From Plasmopara viticola (taxonomy: Eukaryota; Oomycota; Peronosporomycetes; Peronosporales; Peronosporaceae): a stretch of 64,000 nt of DNA. How positions within the stretch are numbered: position 1 is the first letter of the stretch; every line of letters begins with the position of its first letter. A program made the position numbers and the translations under genes. Location of the stretch: positions 248,001 through 312,000 of the forward strand of contig MBPM02000062.1 in NCBI GenBank assembly GCA_001695595.3, in the 5' to 3' direction. Below the pieces are notes generated by a model. It ran no database searches, was not told the DNA's origin, and worked only from the letters and a program-made list of their open reading frames with translations. Below, piece after piece: positions 10,152-22,337 of the stretch.

Positions 10152-11570
10152 CTACACAACAAAGGTCTCTGCTAGAGTGTAGGCATCAAAATTGAAGCTG
10201 TCGCTGGTGGCGCATACAGACGTATCGAGCCGTGGGCCACCCGAAGTTTCCATGTTATCGTCGACAAATTTACTCAGCGTTTTGTCGCTTGTCATCGACA
10301 GCGTCAACTCCAATCGTTCCTCACACGCCATTTCCATTTTCTCCGTCTTCCAGTCGTCAACGACTTTGTCGCACTCGTTCCTCAACACATACAAGCACTG
10401 CTGTGCAAGAAAGCGGGTGCATAGGCTCGAGTCTTGTGCATTGCGGTGTAATTGCATCAGCGTTGCTTGTTTCCATGACTCAGTCGGCTCAGTGGTAAAA
10501 AAATTCGTCGCTTGAACTGTAGAATTTGTCAAAATAATTTGTTGGGTGAGTTTAGCAAAGAGCTCACTCGGCAACTTAAACAGCTGCATCATCGCGTCTA
10601 AATTAAAAAATTCCTCTCTTTCCAGAAGGGCATGCATGCACAGTTCAATGATTGATTCATTTGCCGTGAAAGAAGGCCCTTTTTGCGTCTGAGCCAGCAA
10701 TTCGATAATTACCTGCAATACGTCACTTAATCCGTCGGGGTCCCGACTAATTTGGTCAAGAAATCGTCGCACACTATGTCGAATCTCGTCGCGCATGTCT
10801 AAAAACTCGATCGCGCAGTTCATCATCGCAAAATTCGATACCGAAAAAAAGATCTCGCCAATGTAGCAGTAAATTGCCAGATCCTCAAACATCTCTGCGC
10901 CGCCCGGAAAGTATGGCAACTCGAGAACCGGCCCTGGTCTACTAAAATTGCTCTCGTCGTTTCCTTCCAATACCTGGCGTGCCATTTGATTTAATTTGCG
11001 ACTCTCCAGTAATACCGGATGTTTGTGCAAATTAAAGTGCGTGCCACAGACGATAACTACGAGGTTGCAGTGCTGGCGTCTGGATGCCCATTCGTCGTAT
11101 TCGCATAGTGACAAATTACCGCCAAGTTTGGCATCGTGGAGAAACGCGCATAGTTCCGCTTCCAGAATGTCGTCGCTGGGTGTGGGTAAAGGAGTTAGAG
11201 CGCTCTGTTGTCGGTAGGCAGGCTGCAGCGGGACTGGAAAGGATCCGGCGTGGGGCCGGGTCGTGAAAAGTGGTATTGGTCCCCGCGGACGCTTAGCTAC
11301 GCGACCCGCGAATGACACGAGGTTGCGACAGTGGCAGCACGTTGCACGTTTGGTTTGTATACAGCGTTCGTCCCGCGTGCAGGCCTGGTGCTCGCAGCCG
11401 CGGCCTGAGCCTTCTCGACGGCCTCCACAGTGACCAGCGGCGTGGTGTCCGCAACGACCGTCGCATGTGCAGTGCATGCAAGTGCCATGTGGACTGTTGC
11501 ATGATGGCAACGAGCACGATTTGCGCAGCTTGCATGTGGGGATGGGACGACAGGCCTCCTTACGCTTCAT
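10152..11570 (-). CDS. BTB/POZ protein with NPH3-like features and a Cys-rich N-terminus
   Basis: The frame is intact, 472 residues from the ATG at 11570. Residues about 13-82 contain a dense run of Cys and His (CMHCTCDGRCGHH, then CEHQACTRDERC, then CCHC), suggesting metal binding. A BTB/POZ domain follows at about 167-265 (NLVVIVCGTHFNLHKHPVLL, then LPYFPGGAEMFEDLAIYCY, then CAIEFLDM). The spacing and wording of that second motif is what plant NPH3/RPT2-type BTB proteins show. The C-terminal half is helical. BTB proteins of this sort are usually Cullin-3 adaptors or scaffolds. The Cys-rich extension is unusual for that family. No frameshift is visible; the substrate is unknown. Confidence 0.8.
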   Translation of the reverse strand: MKRKEACRPIPTCKLRKSCSLPSCNSPHGTCMHCTCDGRCGHHAAGHCGGRREGSGRGCEHQACTRDERCIQTKRATCCHCRNLVSFAGRVAKRPRGPIPLFTTRPHAGSFPVPLQPAYRQQSALTPLPTPSDDILEAELCAFLHDAKLGGNLSLCEYDEWASRRQHCNLVVIVCGTHFNLHKHPVLLESRKLNQMARQVLEGNDESNFSRPGPVLELPYFPGGAEMFEDLAIYCYIGEIFFSVSNFAMMNCAIEFLDMRDEIRHSVRRFLDQISRDPDGLSDVLQVIIELLAQTQKGPSFTANESIIELCMHALLEREEFFNLDAMMQLFKLPSELFAKLTQQIILTNSTVQATNFFTTEPTESWKQATLMQLHRNAQDSSLCTRFLAQQCLYVLRNECDKVVDDWKTEKMEMACEERLELTLSMTSDKTLSKFVDDNMETSGGPRLDTSVCATSDSFNFDAYTLAETFVV

Positions 11571-11664
11571 AGTGCGGGTGAAGATTGAAGACTGAGCTGC
11601 TCTTTACGTGCCCGCCTTTTTTACTAGTAGTGCGATAATTGTCTCGCATTGATTAAGTTTTAGT

Positions 11665-11991
11665 ATTGTATTGTATTGTATTACGTTATCGCGTTGCCAA
11701 GTTATGCACGTGCTAGGCTCTATGGCTAGTCCACGGCATAGAGTGGTGTCCGCATACGTCGGGTCTCGTTCGGCGGGCAGTGCAGCCAGCACCGAGGCCG
11801 TGAGGGTCTTCCATTATTTTGTGTAGTTCTGACTTGGTAAGAGCCCAGGTGGCGCCCTGGTGCTGGAGACCGTCGCGTCGAGGGTGAGACTCGTTAGAGA
11901 CCTGCAGATACCCGAGAGCACCTGCCCGAAGCGCGCGAGCATTTAGCCCCCGCGCTTGGAAGGAGGGCGTCACCCCAACCTATTCCGAAAA
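11665..11991 (-). mobile_element. Short internally deleted non-LTR (LINE) derivative, 327 bp
   Basis: The insert is flanked by an 11 bp target-site duplication, TAAGTTTTAGT, at 11654-11664 and 11992-12002. Its minus-strand 3' end carries a short tandem tail of ACAAT units (11665-11685). Its 5' end, from about 11991, matches the 5' end of the longer element at 54858-56001. The middle is missing: only pieces around KSELH and the last about 100 bp of the coding end remain. Both termini are kept while the reverse-transcriptase body is gone, so it must have been mobilised in trans. Confidence 0.88.
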
Positions 11992-12002
11992 TAAGTTTTA
12001 GT

Positions 12003-15000
12003 GTATAGAAAATTAACACGTTCCACCCTTTGAACAGGATCGAAAAGGCTGTGTGCGGTGGGTCATGTCTTTTTTTCAATATTAGCAAATGACGTCACTC
12101 TCGATGCCGGCACCACACGCGCAGCACTGATTTGACGATCCTGGCACGATTATTAAATAACTGCTTGGTAATTCTCGCCATAGAGAAATACAATAAAATT
12201 GGTGGACGCGCGAGGACTATGGTCGCCAATAAAGTGTCTAGCATTGTGTTGCGTACGCAGTCCCAAACAATCTCGCAACTTATTCAGTAGTACTAGAAAA
12301 TCATTATTTGTTAAGTGGCTACGAGCATTTTATCACAGAATGCTTGATATGATTATAATTATCATTTTCACATGTTCTTGCTCATGCTTAGCCCGAAATA
12401 ATTAAACCTCGAGGCTCCTCATTTGTTGTGAATGAACACGACCGACTCCTTGCAGTATCAAAATGTAATGGGGTAGAACGGGCAAGTGGTACTTCCATAG
12501 AGTGTGACAAAGCCGAATGGTGTTTCGAGGATGCCATTAGAATCATCTGTGTTTGCGTACTGAGTTATTTCGAAGGATAACCGTAAAGGATGGTATTGCC
12601 GGCTGATATTTGTTAAATGTAAGGAATTATAGGTAAGACCGGAATAGGTTAAACATTAATACAAAGGATCATATCTTATACTGCAGTCTGTTACATCAAT
12701 TTCGAATAGTCAACATCCTTTTTTCGTAAACTTCACTACATAACAATGTGCCGTGTCACCCTGTCACACCTAATAGCACTTTAAGTCAAAACGCTTACGC
12801 GGGTGAAGTGACTACCGGAACCCTTAGAAAACTCTTCAGGATGAAATAACACATTTTTGCCTCGGTCGGAGGAGCAATTCGCACGGAATACTAGCTAATT
12901 TCGAGGCTGCCGATGCATTGACATCTCTCCGTCCTGAAGAAATGCATGCAGAAAATGCGTGAGCTTCATGTATACGGTCATAAGCTAAACAATTTGACAA
13001 TCTCCATTTATGAAGCGCAACTTCTTGAACAAGTTAAGGTGACTAATCTTATGAACGATTTAAGGGCATATTTGCCAAAAAGAAAGGTATCGGACCTATG
13101 CTTTATGCTTAAAACAGTATCGAGTCATCTGCCTGACTCCAAAAGTCAAAGTGAGAATTAACGTCTGAGTCCGAACTGCACTTTGTTCTAGGCTGCTCAA
13201 CGGGCAACATTCTGCAGCGATTAGTTATCTTGCATATAATTTTTGACAAATTTGTAATAAAGTATTTTGCTACTAAGTAGTGCTTTTTTGTTGATGTGAA
13301 AGTTCTACATAACGTGTGTCAAGAAGTATGGTAATACCACCAACTTAATCACCTAGCCGTCAAGACATACAAAGCCAAATCGTTTGTTCGAAACTTTTTA
13401 ATTACCAGACATGATCGTTATGACTTGTGTTACTTCTCACAAGCCTTCACAGCAAAGTGAATGAGCCTCACAGCTCATTCCAAAACAAAGATTTGAGGTC
13501 ACTTGCTTATTAATCGCACAGAACGTATTGTCAGGATATGAAACAGAAACGTTTTGAGGACACACGTCCAGCCCTTGTGTCGCGACATTTCGGCGCTGAA
13601 TGCTACGCCGTTCGTTGACTACCCATAACTCTTAAAGGACGCGCGCCGATCAAATCGAACATGACCCAAGTGTCATGGTGGATTACAATTCACCGGTCTC
13701 TACGTCAGAGGGCGTAAAGGTTAAGTGCTTTCCTCGACGAAGTCGTAACCCAGCTTGTAAACCTTCAGCTCGTATCAGAATGGAGCCATCCTCCATTCTC
13801 CGTGCTCACCTGAGCGACACACACGCTGGACTGAGCGTCTCGCCTCGCGAATGACCATTCTCACTGCGCACCGCACGCAATCCCTGCCCGTGTTTCGAAC
13901 GAGTGCTTGTGCTTGTTTAATTAGGCAAAAGGGAACGAGGTGCGCGCAAAGTAGAACTAATCTCGCATGATTTCAAACTCAAGAGCGAAATAAAGAACAT
14001 GCTCGACGAGCTGGTTGTAATTGTCTTAAAGATGCATCGGATAGTTCCTCTTGCTAGAGCCCCAAGTAGCGGGTTATTCGAAAACGCCGAACTAGATTTA
14101 ATCCCGAAAATTTTTATTTGTTGATCAAAGCAACATTTGCTGCTTTGGCTGTGAGCACGAATATATAGTTTGTGCCTATCTTTATGGCCGCTGACGAATT
14201 GATCCTTCGCCTCACCTGCAAAAGCCACACCCCCAAAGCCAGGATAAAGTTAATCACGTGTAGGAACGGGCTACTAGACCGTATACCCTGATAAAATTTC
14301 GACCGATACAAGCTATAATGCCTTATTTCTAAGCGATTGGCGACTTTTGCAAGAGACACCATAAGCGTGTGAGTGCTATTTGTACAAACAAGTGTACGAG
14401 GCTATATAAAATCGCTGCGATTTTCACTCGGCAAAGTCGAAGAAAAATTGACTGAAGCTCTCAGAGGAAATAAGTCAGGCTCAGTTGGATTGGCCAACAA
14501 GCATTTCTAGACTTCCAAAAGAGAAAATAGACGTTGCTGTGAAAGTTAAGAATTTGATAGCACATAGTAAATTGTTGTCCTTGACACAAACAAGACTGTT
14601 GAACATGGGTATGTCGTAATTTGAGAAATAGAAAAGTGAGATCTATATGACCATAAGCGATAGCCATCTTACTCTGCACATATCCCACTGCTTTGAAGCA
14701 AACGATTCCTTAACTGACAGCCCGTGCTGGTATGTGCCGGATACAAATGTGGAAGATGTCGAGCTAGGCCTAACAACGTTGTTGCGGTATTTCTTTACAA
14801 ATAACAAAGATCCGCTAGCCGTACGGGTTGCCAAAGATGCGATCGATAGCATTCTATAGCGAACTACACAAATTCCGCCAGCAGCAGCGAGCAAAATTTG
14901 GCAACTGGTTATCATAGGCCCATATGGCACAGTGAATGGCGGATGGACCACCATCTGCAGGTAGCAAAGTTCTGAATGACACAGCATAGTGACGCTACAT

Positions 15001-16990
15001 GAGCTATTAGCCGCCACGGTCACCGCCTGATCAAATAATTGTTTTTGACCATTACAACTTTAGTCCCGACAAAAGTTGCCGATATATTCGTTCACAGACG
15101 CTGTGTAGAGATCAGTCGACAATGTAGGCCCATTCAAGCTAATTAAACAACTTTTTGAGGTAAAGAGGACCTTGTGCCAGCATTGACAATTGTGCCGTGT
15201 ATATGTAGAAGTTTCAAGCTCTTGACTACTTTGTAAGAGTCATGGAGATCGAGCACGTTTCGGCAAAATAAATGTCGTTTTGACTTCGCCTTCAGTACGC
15301 TTCCAAGACTATTTGAGAAAGTGATTAGTTTCAGCCGACTGATCGCACATGTACAATGCTAGATTTGAAGATCTCGCAAAGCTATGACGTTTCTATTAAA
15401 AGTGCCATTGAGTTGCAGGTATAGAGCCAGCACCAAGATGCTTTAATCGTTAAGGAAGACTTCAGCTGGTATCTGCTTGGCATGCCAGACGAGGGGAGAA
15501 AGACTGTCGGCGCCAATCATGACAGTTCCGACCCTATCACTGGATATGCATTGGAAAAACTCGATGAAATTTTCATGAGCGACATCTCAAGCCAGTCAAG
15601 GCAGCTTTGGGGTGCCAAACTCACTACCCTATTCATGACAAGGGGTTACTATAATATACGATGTGGTGAAGTCCCAAGTGCGCTTTACCTAAGGCTTTAA
15701 GTCGAGTAGATAGCGTTTTAATAGCTATCTCAGTTTTATCGCTGTTATTAGGCAGAATGCTCTTTTCCTGCAAACTAGATCCGATCAGACGAACGACGAA
15801 GACCTGAAGTCTGATACAATTGGAGATACATAACGCTATAATTTATGCTTTATGAACTAATCGCAAATATGTGTCTATGCGTGCAAAAGAGCAAACACAC
15901 AAGATCCTGGAATGGAGTAAGTCCGTGGCCATGTAGAACTTAACAGCATCACCGGAGCGTTGGATGTCCATAAGCCAAGACGAAGGGTTTGGCTCGCCAA
16001 ATGTAAATGACACCACGCACATTTTCCCGTCTGAGCAGTATTTAGCACCTGTTCAGCCAGTGTAACCGGGCAACAAGTAGAAAGTGTGGGCATGGTACGG
16101 TATTTGAATGCTCTAGCTTTCCGCCTAAGATGTTGTACACTTCGGACCTACAATTTACCGATGAACTTTCTAGATCGCTTTTCCAAATCGTGAAACCTCT
16201 TGCTGATTTCTACCACCAATCGAGCAAATGGAAATGATCAGTTACGGGCTCAAAGCCACATTGTGTGGCATATGCACCGAGTTCACATTCGTGGGCTGAT
16301 AAGCTATTAATGTTGTTCGCGCTAAGCGACGCACTTTATACATCTGCGGCCTTTACATCTTTCAATATGAATGAACTAGAGTTTGGCTAGCTCTCAAAAG
16401 GCAAAACGCTTCTAAGATACTGTGAATAAATGGCTGACTCTTTGGTTGCTATTCGAAGGTTAGTTGACAATTATCGAGCTCTGCAGGATCCGGCTGAAAG
16501 CAATCGGTAAACGATTGCATCTTCCCAAGATAGAAATTTTTCTAGATAACAATTAGGAATTCTTTTTTCTAATCTTTCTCAAAAAAAAAAGACTTGGTAC
16601 GCAGCCACCACATTTGATTAATTGACCACCGCCCACCGTTTTTTGTAGGACCCCGAAATGAGTTCTGCATTGGGGAATTACATGTCACACACTGGCTATA
16701 CGATTTGTGAGAGAGATTCATACATTCTACATAGCACATGAGTGAATATCTCTTGCGTACGGAACATCGTTTGAAACACCCGACCTTGGCATCAACCTTG
16801 ACATTGACATTAAAATTGAAGTTGCCATTGATTTCAACGTCTCCTTCACCGTAATAAAAGCATTATTCAAAGCGCATTGTTTACGAGGGAATGCCATATA
16901 ATTCACGCGCATTCGATGTTTGATTAAATAGTTTAGAGGGACCTTGCTTGTGCACCGCAACTTGTACATCGAATCGTTGCAACACGCATC
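12003..16990. other. About 5 kb without a recognisable gene
   Basis: Only short open frames occur, for example ATG-started 71 codons at 12946-13161, 70 codons at 14647-14859 and 72 codons at 15482-15700. None shows a domain I know. Base composition and frequent stops look like old, decayed DNA. The open stretch at 14647-14859 has a plausible protein-like composition (TNVEDVELGLTTLLRYFFTN) and could be a remnant exon. I assign nothing. Confidence 0.4.
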
Positions 16991-17199
16991 TAAACGTCAT
17001 CGTTGCCGGCACCATCTTGCTCATACTTCATCGCTTGTAGCTCTGCCTCCGTCATACAAGTAGCGCTGCATCCAAATCGGGTTGCGATGGAGCTGCAGAG
17101 GCTCGCTGCAAGAATTGTTGCGATGCCGGTGCGGCCGAAAATGATGCAGGTTGCGATGCCAATGCCCTTCCAAATTGCAGTGCTACCGTTGGAATATTA

Positions 17200-18985
17200 C
17201 CAGAGCAAAAATTTGACCCTGTTTCCAGCATTTCTCGCAGCGTCGTCTTCCACTTGAAATTTCCTCTAGCACATTTTCAATGTGCTCATACTGGGACATA
17301 TCTCGCTGCGTGTTGTTGCTGTTTTCGTTGCGGTTTTCGGCGAAAAAGGTCTTCAAGGCCGCGAATTTCGACAGGGTCGAGGATCTGGTCGTCTGAAAGT
17401 GTTGCTAGATGTGCAAGAACTACCGATCGGAGCCCTGTTCAAAATCTCCGGTAACCCATTTGACTGCTGCTACAACATTCTGTTCCAACGTCAACAGTGC
17501 TAACGATGCTGCTGCTGCTTATGATGGTTGCACTAACCACCAATGTTGGTCAAAATTATCAATATTTAGGACTCGCCAGCTCCGCAGCTCATGCCTGCAA
17601 AGATGGCCCATGGATGGCGAAAGGATGCGTCGCCAAGGTCGATCTTCTACTTTATCAGTTATTGGGACATCGGTATTGGCATCAGCTGTTGCATCATCTC
17701 CCTCGCCACCTTCAGCACCCTCGTTCTCGTCCTCGTCATCTAAACTATTCTCATTGTAAACACCAATAGCAAGTATCTCAAAACGACCTCGGAATTTTTG
17801 GTATGCTGACCTCAATCCAGCTACAGATATCTTCGTCATGACTTTGCCAAATCTTGGGCCAAATTGCAAGTTCGCGGTTTGACGATCAAAATCATACTGC
17901 TGCCGGATTTCTGCGAGCTGATCCTCGGAGAACCTCGTCGACGGCGAGGATATCACCAGTCGAGACATCAAGCGAACGTTTAAAGATGCATGCCCCGATT
18001 ATACTCGTAGAGTCGTGTTGTAACCAAGTGGCCGGATCCCTCCCATATAGCAGGCAACAAACTTTTCTTTCAACGTCAATTAAGTAATTTCCACGTATCG
18101 CATGACTGCCGGCGAGGGGGATTTTTGCCTTAGAGCTGCAAGTCGGAGATTGTAAGTATTAACATCGGATGTTCTCACCAACTGATTCAATCTTTTTTGC
18201 CAGCATTTGTAAGCCTTGATATTCCGAAATTGCCTGCGATCTTTGCACTTGATGTTCTGGTTGGTGTGCCATCTACAAAGCAATCGATGCGAGGCAAGCA
18301 TTATTTCAAGGAGTTTCATCAGCGCAAGTTCTAGGTCAGTAACTAATACACTGCCATAGCCAGTCCCAATGTCGTATTTCGCAAAGATTTTATAAAAATG
18401 CCTCATTGCTCAGACATAATCGTCCTCCATCTCGGCTCGCATGAAGAAGTAGGAAAAGGTAAAGGTTTAATTGGTGGAAGTCACTCCGACAATATGCAGC
18501 AAGGGTAGCTTGTACTTGCTAATTTTGTAGGTAGCATCAATTAGCCACACACGCTCGCGGTGTATCGCTGATAGATCTCCTTTTGCCGTTGGTGCTATAA
18601 TGGGCAGGCTTGTTAGCTAGCTGCTGTTCGCTATCGAGTCGCGTGAAGTACGTTGTCGATGATGACATTTTATTTAGCAAGGCTTTCGAGGGTGTATGTC
18701 CCATTAGAATTCCATTTCTCGCGGCGTATTTGATGTTGTGTATGTCGCGTGGCTTCACTGCGAAGTCCAGGCTGGCCGCAATGCGTTTTGCCTTGTTGCC
18801 TTGTCTTAGCTCAGCAAGGACTTTCTCGTGTTGTTCTGCGTTAAGTTTGCGGCCAGCAGAGTGTACTTTTGGGTCTTTAAGCGGTGGATGGTTGTGCTCA
18901 TCGTGTGTGACATCCCAAGCTCAAGTCACGGTGTCATCGTGCTGTTTTGTTCTGCTGATGTCGGCGGAAGATCGCCGCGGCTGGG
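17200..18985 (-). pseudogene. MULE (Mutator-like) transposase pseudogene
   Basis: Read on the minus strand the parts are in MULE order. An N-terminal segment has WDVTHDEHNHPPLKDPKVHS (FAR1/MULE-like) at about 18920-18860. A segment at 18758-18537 follows, then WLIDATYKISKYKLPLLHI near 18550-18490. The transposase core at 18406-18080 has GSVLVTDLELALMKLL and LLCRWHTNQNIKCKDR, the usual D-E-L-A-L and C-x2-H landmarks. A C-terminal Asp/Glu-rich region lies at 17971-17519, with a degraded tail to about 17200. The pieces lie in different frames with stops between, so it is dead. I could not find convincing terminal inverted repeats by eye. Confidence 0.8.
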
Positions 18986-18989
18986 TATG

Positions 18990-19985
18990 ATACGTTGATG
19001 TCCTTCTGCTTTCACATCAAGTATCTTATTCATGCAAGAGCAAACGAGCACTGTGTATTTAGGTAACCCGCGTTTCTGGGCCGAGATTGTTGCCAATGAA
19101 CTCGTTACGTTCGAAGCCTACAATGTTCCCTCTTCTTTAAGCTCTGCGTTGAAAGGCTTACGAGCATCGTCAAAAACGTCAAAAAGATAGTTTTACGGTG
19201 TATATGGCTGAAGTCGATGCGGACGAACACGGCAAGGTTGTGTAAAAAGCCGCGATTCTGAGCGTGGAAGAAGTAGTTTCACGGTAAAGATGCATGTATG
19301 AGCGGTGTAACACCCGAATATTGAAATCAGACCGAGAAGTTACCGTTCAGCCAATAAGAAGCCATAAAAGCCAAATAGCTTCTTTTATATTGGGGGGGGG
19401 TAAACAAAAGTGATGGCTGCGTATCAAATCCCATTATAAAATGTCGTTGTAAGCTAGAAACTTTCCACTAAAAGGGTGTTCATAAAGAAGATGCCGAAAT
19501 TGCAGAAACATGTGCTATTGCTTCTTAGAAACAGTAGTTTGTTGTACACTAAAGACCGAGACTTTGAACGGTCGTTTCCCGGAAGGACGAGTATTTTCCT
19601 GCACGCCTCCTCTGAGCATAGTGCTGAGTGACTTGTCGTGAATCTCTGCACAATCAGGCTGACGGCTTTGTGGCCTTCGTAAATCAAACGAAATAGTTTC
19701 AAGAACCGCAACAAAGCTTTGTAAGACTTGCATGAAGCGACGTGTTGAAGTACGCGTTGTACGAGCGCGACTTCTACGTGGTTGGCGCTCGTATATTTTC
19801 CAGCTAACTGTCTTTCTAATAATAAATGCCTATCAAGGTTCTGATTATTTTGTATCGTAAATCCTATATTTGATTAAGTCACTCTAATTCTATATTAATA
19901 TACTGCTCACTTTTAAAGCTCATCTGGGACATCGTTGTCTCATTTTGTATTTGTGTTGTCTGAAAGCTCGAGGTTAGATAGAACA
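18990..19985. other. No gene seen; G homopolymer and short open frames
   Basis: A run of nine or more G occurs near 19395. The minus-strand stretch at 19733-19515 is open (72 codons) but unrecognised. The AT-rich 19800-19985 segment is the likely upstream region of the gene starting at 19986. Confidence 0.35.
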
Positions 19986-22337
19986 ATGGCCCCAACGATC
20001 TCAGCTGCATCTTCCTGGTCATCACTCCAGTCAAAAGTCACAATGCCGAGATCGAGATTAAGCACACGCTCGGAAGCTGATGTCACTTTTCAAGGCAGCA
20101 ACCGCTATAGAGTGCTTGATAGTAACATGAAGCAGCAGGAGGTACCTATACAATTTTTATATTGCAATCATGTAATGATGGCACTCATGATAAGTACGAG
20201 TGTAGACTGAAGACGTAGAACGCGCGATTCGCAACATCGAAAGTCAGCGAAAATACCGCATGACAGGCAGCCGATCGAAAAATAAATTAGAACGACAAGA
20301 AGCTGCTGTTGTGCCATTTGAAAGTGGCAAAAGGCTTAAAGCTATTCAACAAAGGGGTCCTGAAGTTCCTGTCCCACAGGCTTTTCAAGATCAAGTTTTA
20401 GAGGAATTACGGAAATTGAAGGAGTCTCAGCGTCTCGAGTTCGAAGCTCTGGAGCGACTTCAGCGCGAAAAAGAAATGGCTGAGCGCAAAGCGTGTCGTC
20501 TAGAGAAGCAATTGCAGAAGCAGCAATGTCAAGAATCTTTTAACCAGGATATGTTAGAGTCACGAGAGCTCAAAACACGAAGGAAAACATCTTTTTTCGA
20601 AGATTTTGAGCAGAATGACAATGGCACCCTGTATCCATGTAAGACCAGTGGTACGATGGATACTCATGCCTTACAAAACGAGCTTCAAGATGAAGACGAC
20701 ATTGAGGTTCGGGATTGGGATGATGTGACCAAGTCACCTCCACCGTACTTCACAGTTGCCTCGCCTGCTGTAAGTGCTTTATCATCGGAAACGCTTTTGA
20801 CGAGGAATTTGACATAAAGGACACTGTTTTTCAGACGTCACCATATAAACGCAATGCTGGATGGCCAGCATGGACTGAAGACGACTCATTTCTATCTGGG
20901 CCAAGTTTAGGACCACCAGGTACGCAAGTATGTGTTTATCGCTGTATGATAAGGAGCTAACTCGGGTCGTTATGATGTAAAGAATGCAGCTCACCTGTAA
21001 TGACGAAAATCTTGACTCGACATTCTCAAGCTCGCGACACAAAATCATCGTCCCAGAATTATGGGACAAAGGCATTGCATGCTCGCCGTCTAAGTCGTAA
21101 ATGCCGTAGTTTCTCAGATGGAGGGACGTCAAAGGAGATGCACGAAGTGCGCCGCTCGTGTGCATTTTTTGAAGAGAAAGCTCGTGCGCATGCTGAGGCT
21201 GAACAACTTGAAAAGGAAGCAGCTCAGCGATTGGAGCGAGCTCGGCACGCTGTTCCTCCTCAAAGGCTTTTAGAGCGACAAGCATTGGCACAAGAGCGAA
21301 AGTCACAGCGATTGGAAGATCGCGAACGTGAACTCATGTATCGTATGCAACAAGTGAAGGCACGTAAAGTGCCAGGTACGACGTATATGGGAGCCAGTGG
21401 GGAAGAAGCGGAACAGAAGCGCAAAGAGCGTATTCGTCTTCGTGCTGAGGATATGATGCGATCTGCAGAAGTCCCTTTACGAATGGCTCAAGGTGGTTCG
21501 AATGGCGGCCATATGTCTATAAAGCTTCAGAATCAATTGCGACGTGAGTGTGAGGAGCGAGCAAAACGTCGAAGGCATCGCCCGAAACCGGTGCCAGATT
21601 TCGACAAGTTGCATTTTGAGTGGGAAACAGCCTTGAAAAATCGAAAAGAAGCTTGTATGCTTGACAAGCAGTTTCGAACGAATGGGGACTTTTTTACTTC
21701 ACGTGAAGCAACGCTCTTGGCACTACAAGACAAGAAGAAAGCACGAAAGTTGCGTCTTCTCGCAAAGCAAGAAGCGATTAAGCAACATGCAAAGCAAGCG
21801 CAAGACGAGTTGCTCGCACGAACGATTGCGTCTCAAGGTGCGAGTCAATCGAGACCGACAAAAACCGAGATCTTGCGAGCCCAAAAGCTGCTAGCAGAAG
21901 CAACACGGCAAGAGCGAGAGCGAGAACGGCAAGAGCGAGAAGCTGAAGTTCGAGAACGGAAACAAGAACAAGCAACGCGTCGTGTCCAGGCACAAGTCAA
22001 ACGTTCAGAAAGCGTGCGGCGTGAGAAATTTGCTGGTACCTACGTCGATGTGAACGATCTCGAAATGATTGCAAAGGCCAAGGCACGGGAACAGCGGCAA
22101 CAATTCAAAGAGGCAATTGCGCGCAACAAAGAAAAACTGTGTGCGGCCACCGCTTCTTGTCCCAGTCTTATGGAGCGATTTAGCACGGACGTCAAGCGCG
22201 AGACTCACCGTCGTGCAGCTCTCGAAGCGGTGGTGAAGAGTGTTTTTCAGAAGAATTTATCAAGTTTGAAGGGCGTCTTGACCGACGACGAACATGAGGT
22301 TGCTTGTGCAATGGTTGCTGCCGATAACGATGAATGA
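19986..22337 (+). CDS. Coiled-coil protein resembling FAM161 (centrosome/cilium-type), four exons
   Basis: I join four exons: 19986-20141, 20206-20769, 20835-20919 and 20983-22337. That gives 719 residues in one frame. The introns are 64, 65 and 63 nt (donors GTACCT, GTAAGT, GTACGC; all end in AG), a uniform size that supports the model. The first ATG in frame is 19986. The exon 1/2 join reads MKQQE-TEDVERAIRNIESQ and the exon 3/4 join gives GPPE-CSSPVM. The protein is highly charged and helical, with long R/E/K/Q-rich coiled coils (about residues 135-190 and 560-620). KARKVPGTTY followed by RLRAEDMMRSAEVPLRMAQ, and later KPVPDFDKLHFEWE, resemble FAM161-type motifs; FAM161 proteins act at the ciliary base and microtubules. 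A flagellum-related role is an inference; family assignment is moderate. Confidence 0.72.
20142..20205 (+). other. Predicted intron 1 (64 nt)
   Basis: The donor is GAG|GTACCT and the acceptor GTGTAG|ACTGAA, both phase 0. Without splicing the upstream frame stops at about 20210, while splicing joins it to an open frame. Confidence 0.7.
20770..20834 (+). other. Predicted intron 2 (65 nt)
   Basis: The donor GTAAGT at 20770 and acceptor TTTTTCAG ending at 20834 are both strong, phase 0. Reading through would hit a stop at 20815-20817. Confidence 0.85.
20920..20982 (+). other. Predicted intron 3 (63 nt)
   Basis: The donor is CCAG|GTACGC. The acceptor TGTAAAG at 20982 is weak, but it is the one that keeps the frame; the next AG at 20989 would give an immediate TAA. 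Confidence 0.6.

Noticed and set aside
13660..15030. Scattered protein-like stretches considered as a decayed START/FYVE-type oomycete gene
   Set aside because: No segment keeps enough residues or order to name the family with honesty.
17003..17769. Several overlapping plus-strand frames of 66-116 codons
   Set aside because: They lie opposite the MULE transposase C-terminal region; repetitive Ser/Pro-rich translations are typical of antisense of acidic coding sequence.
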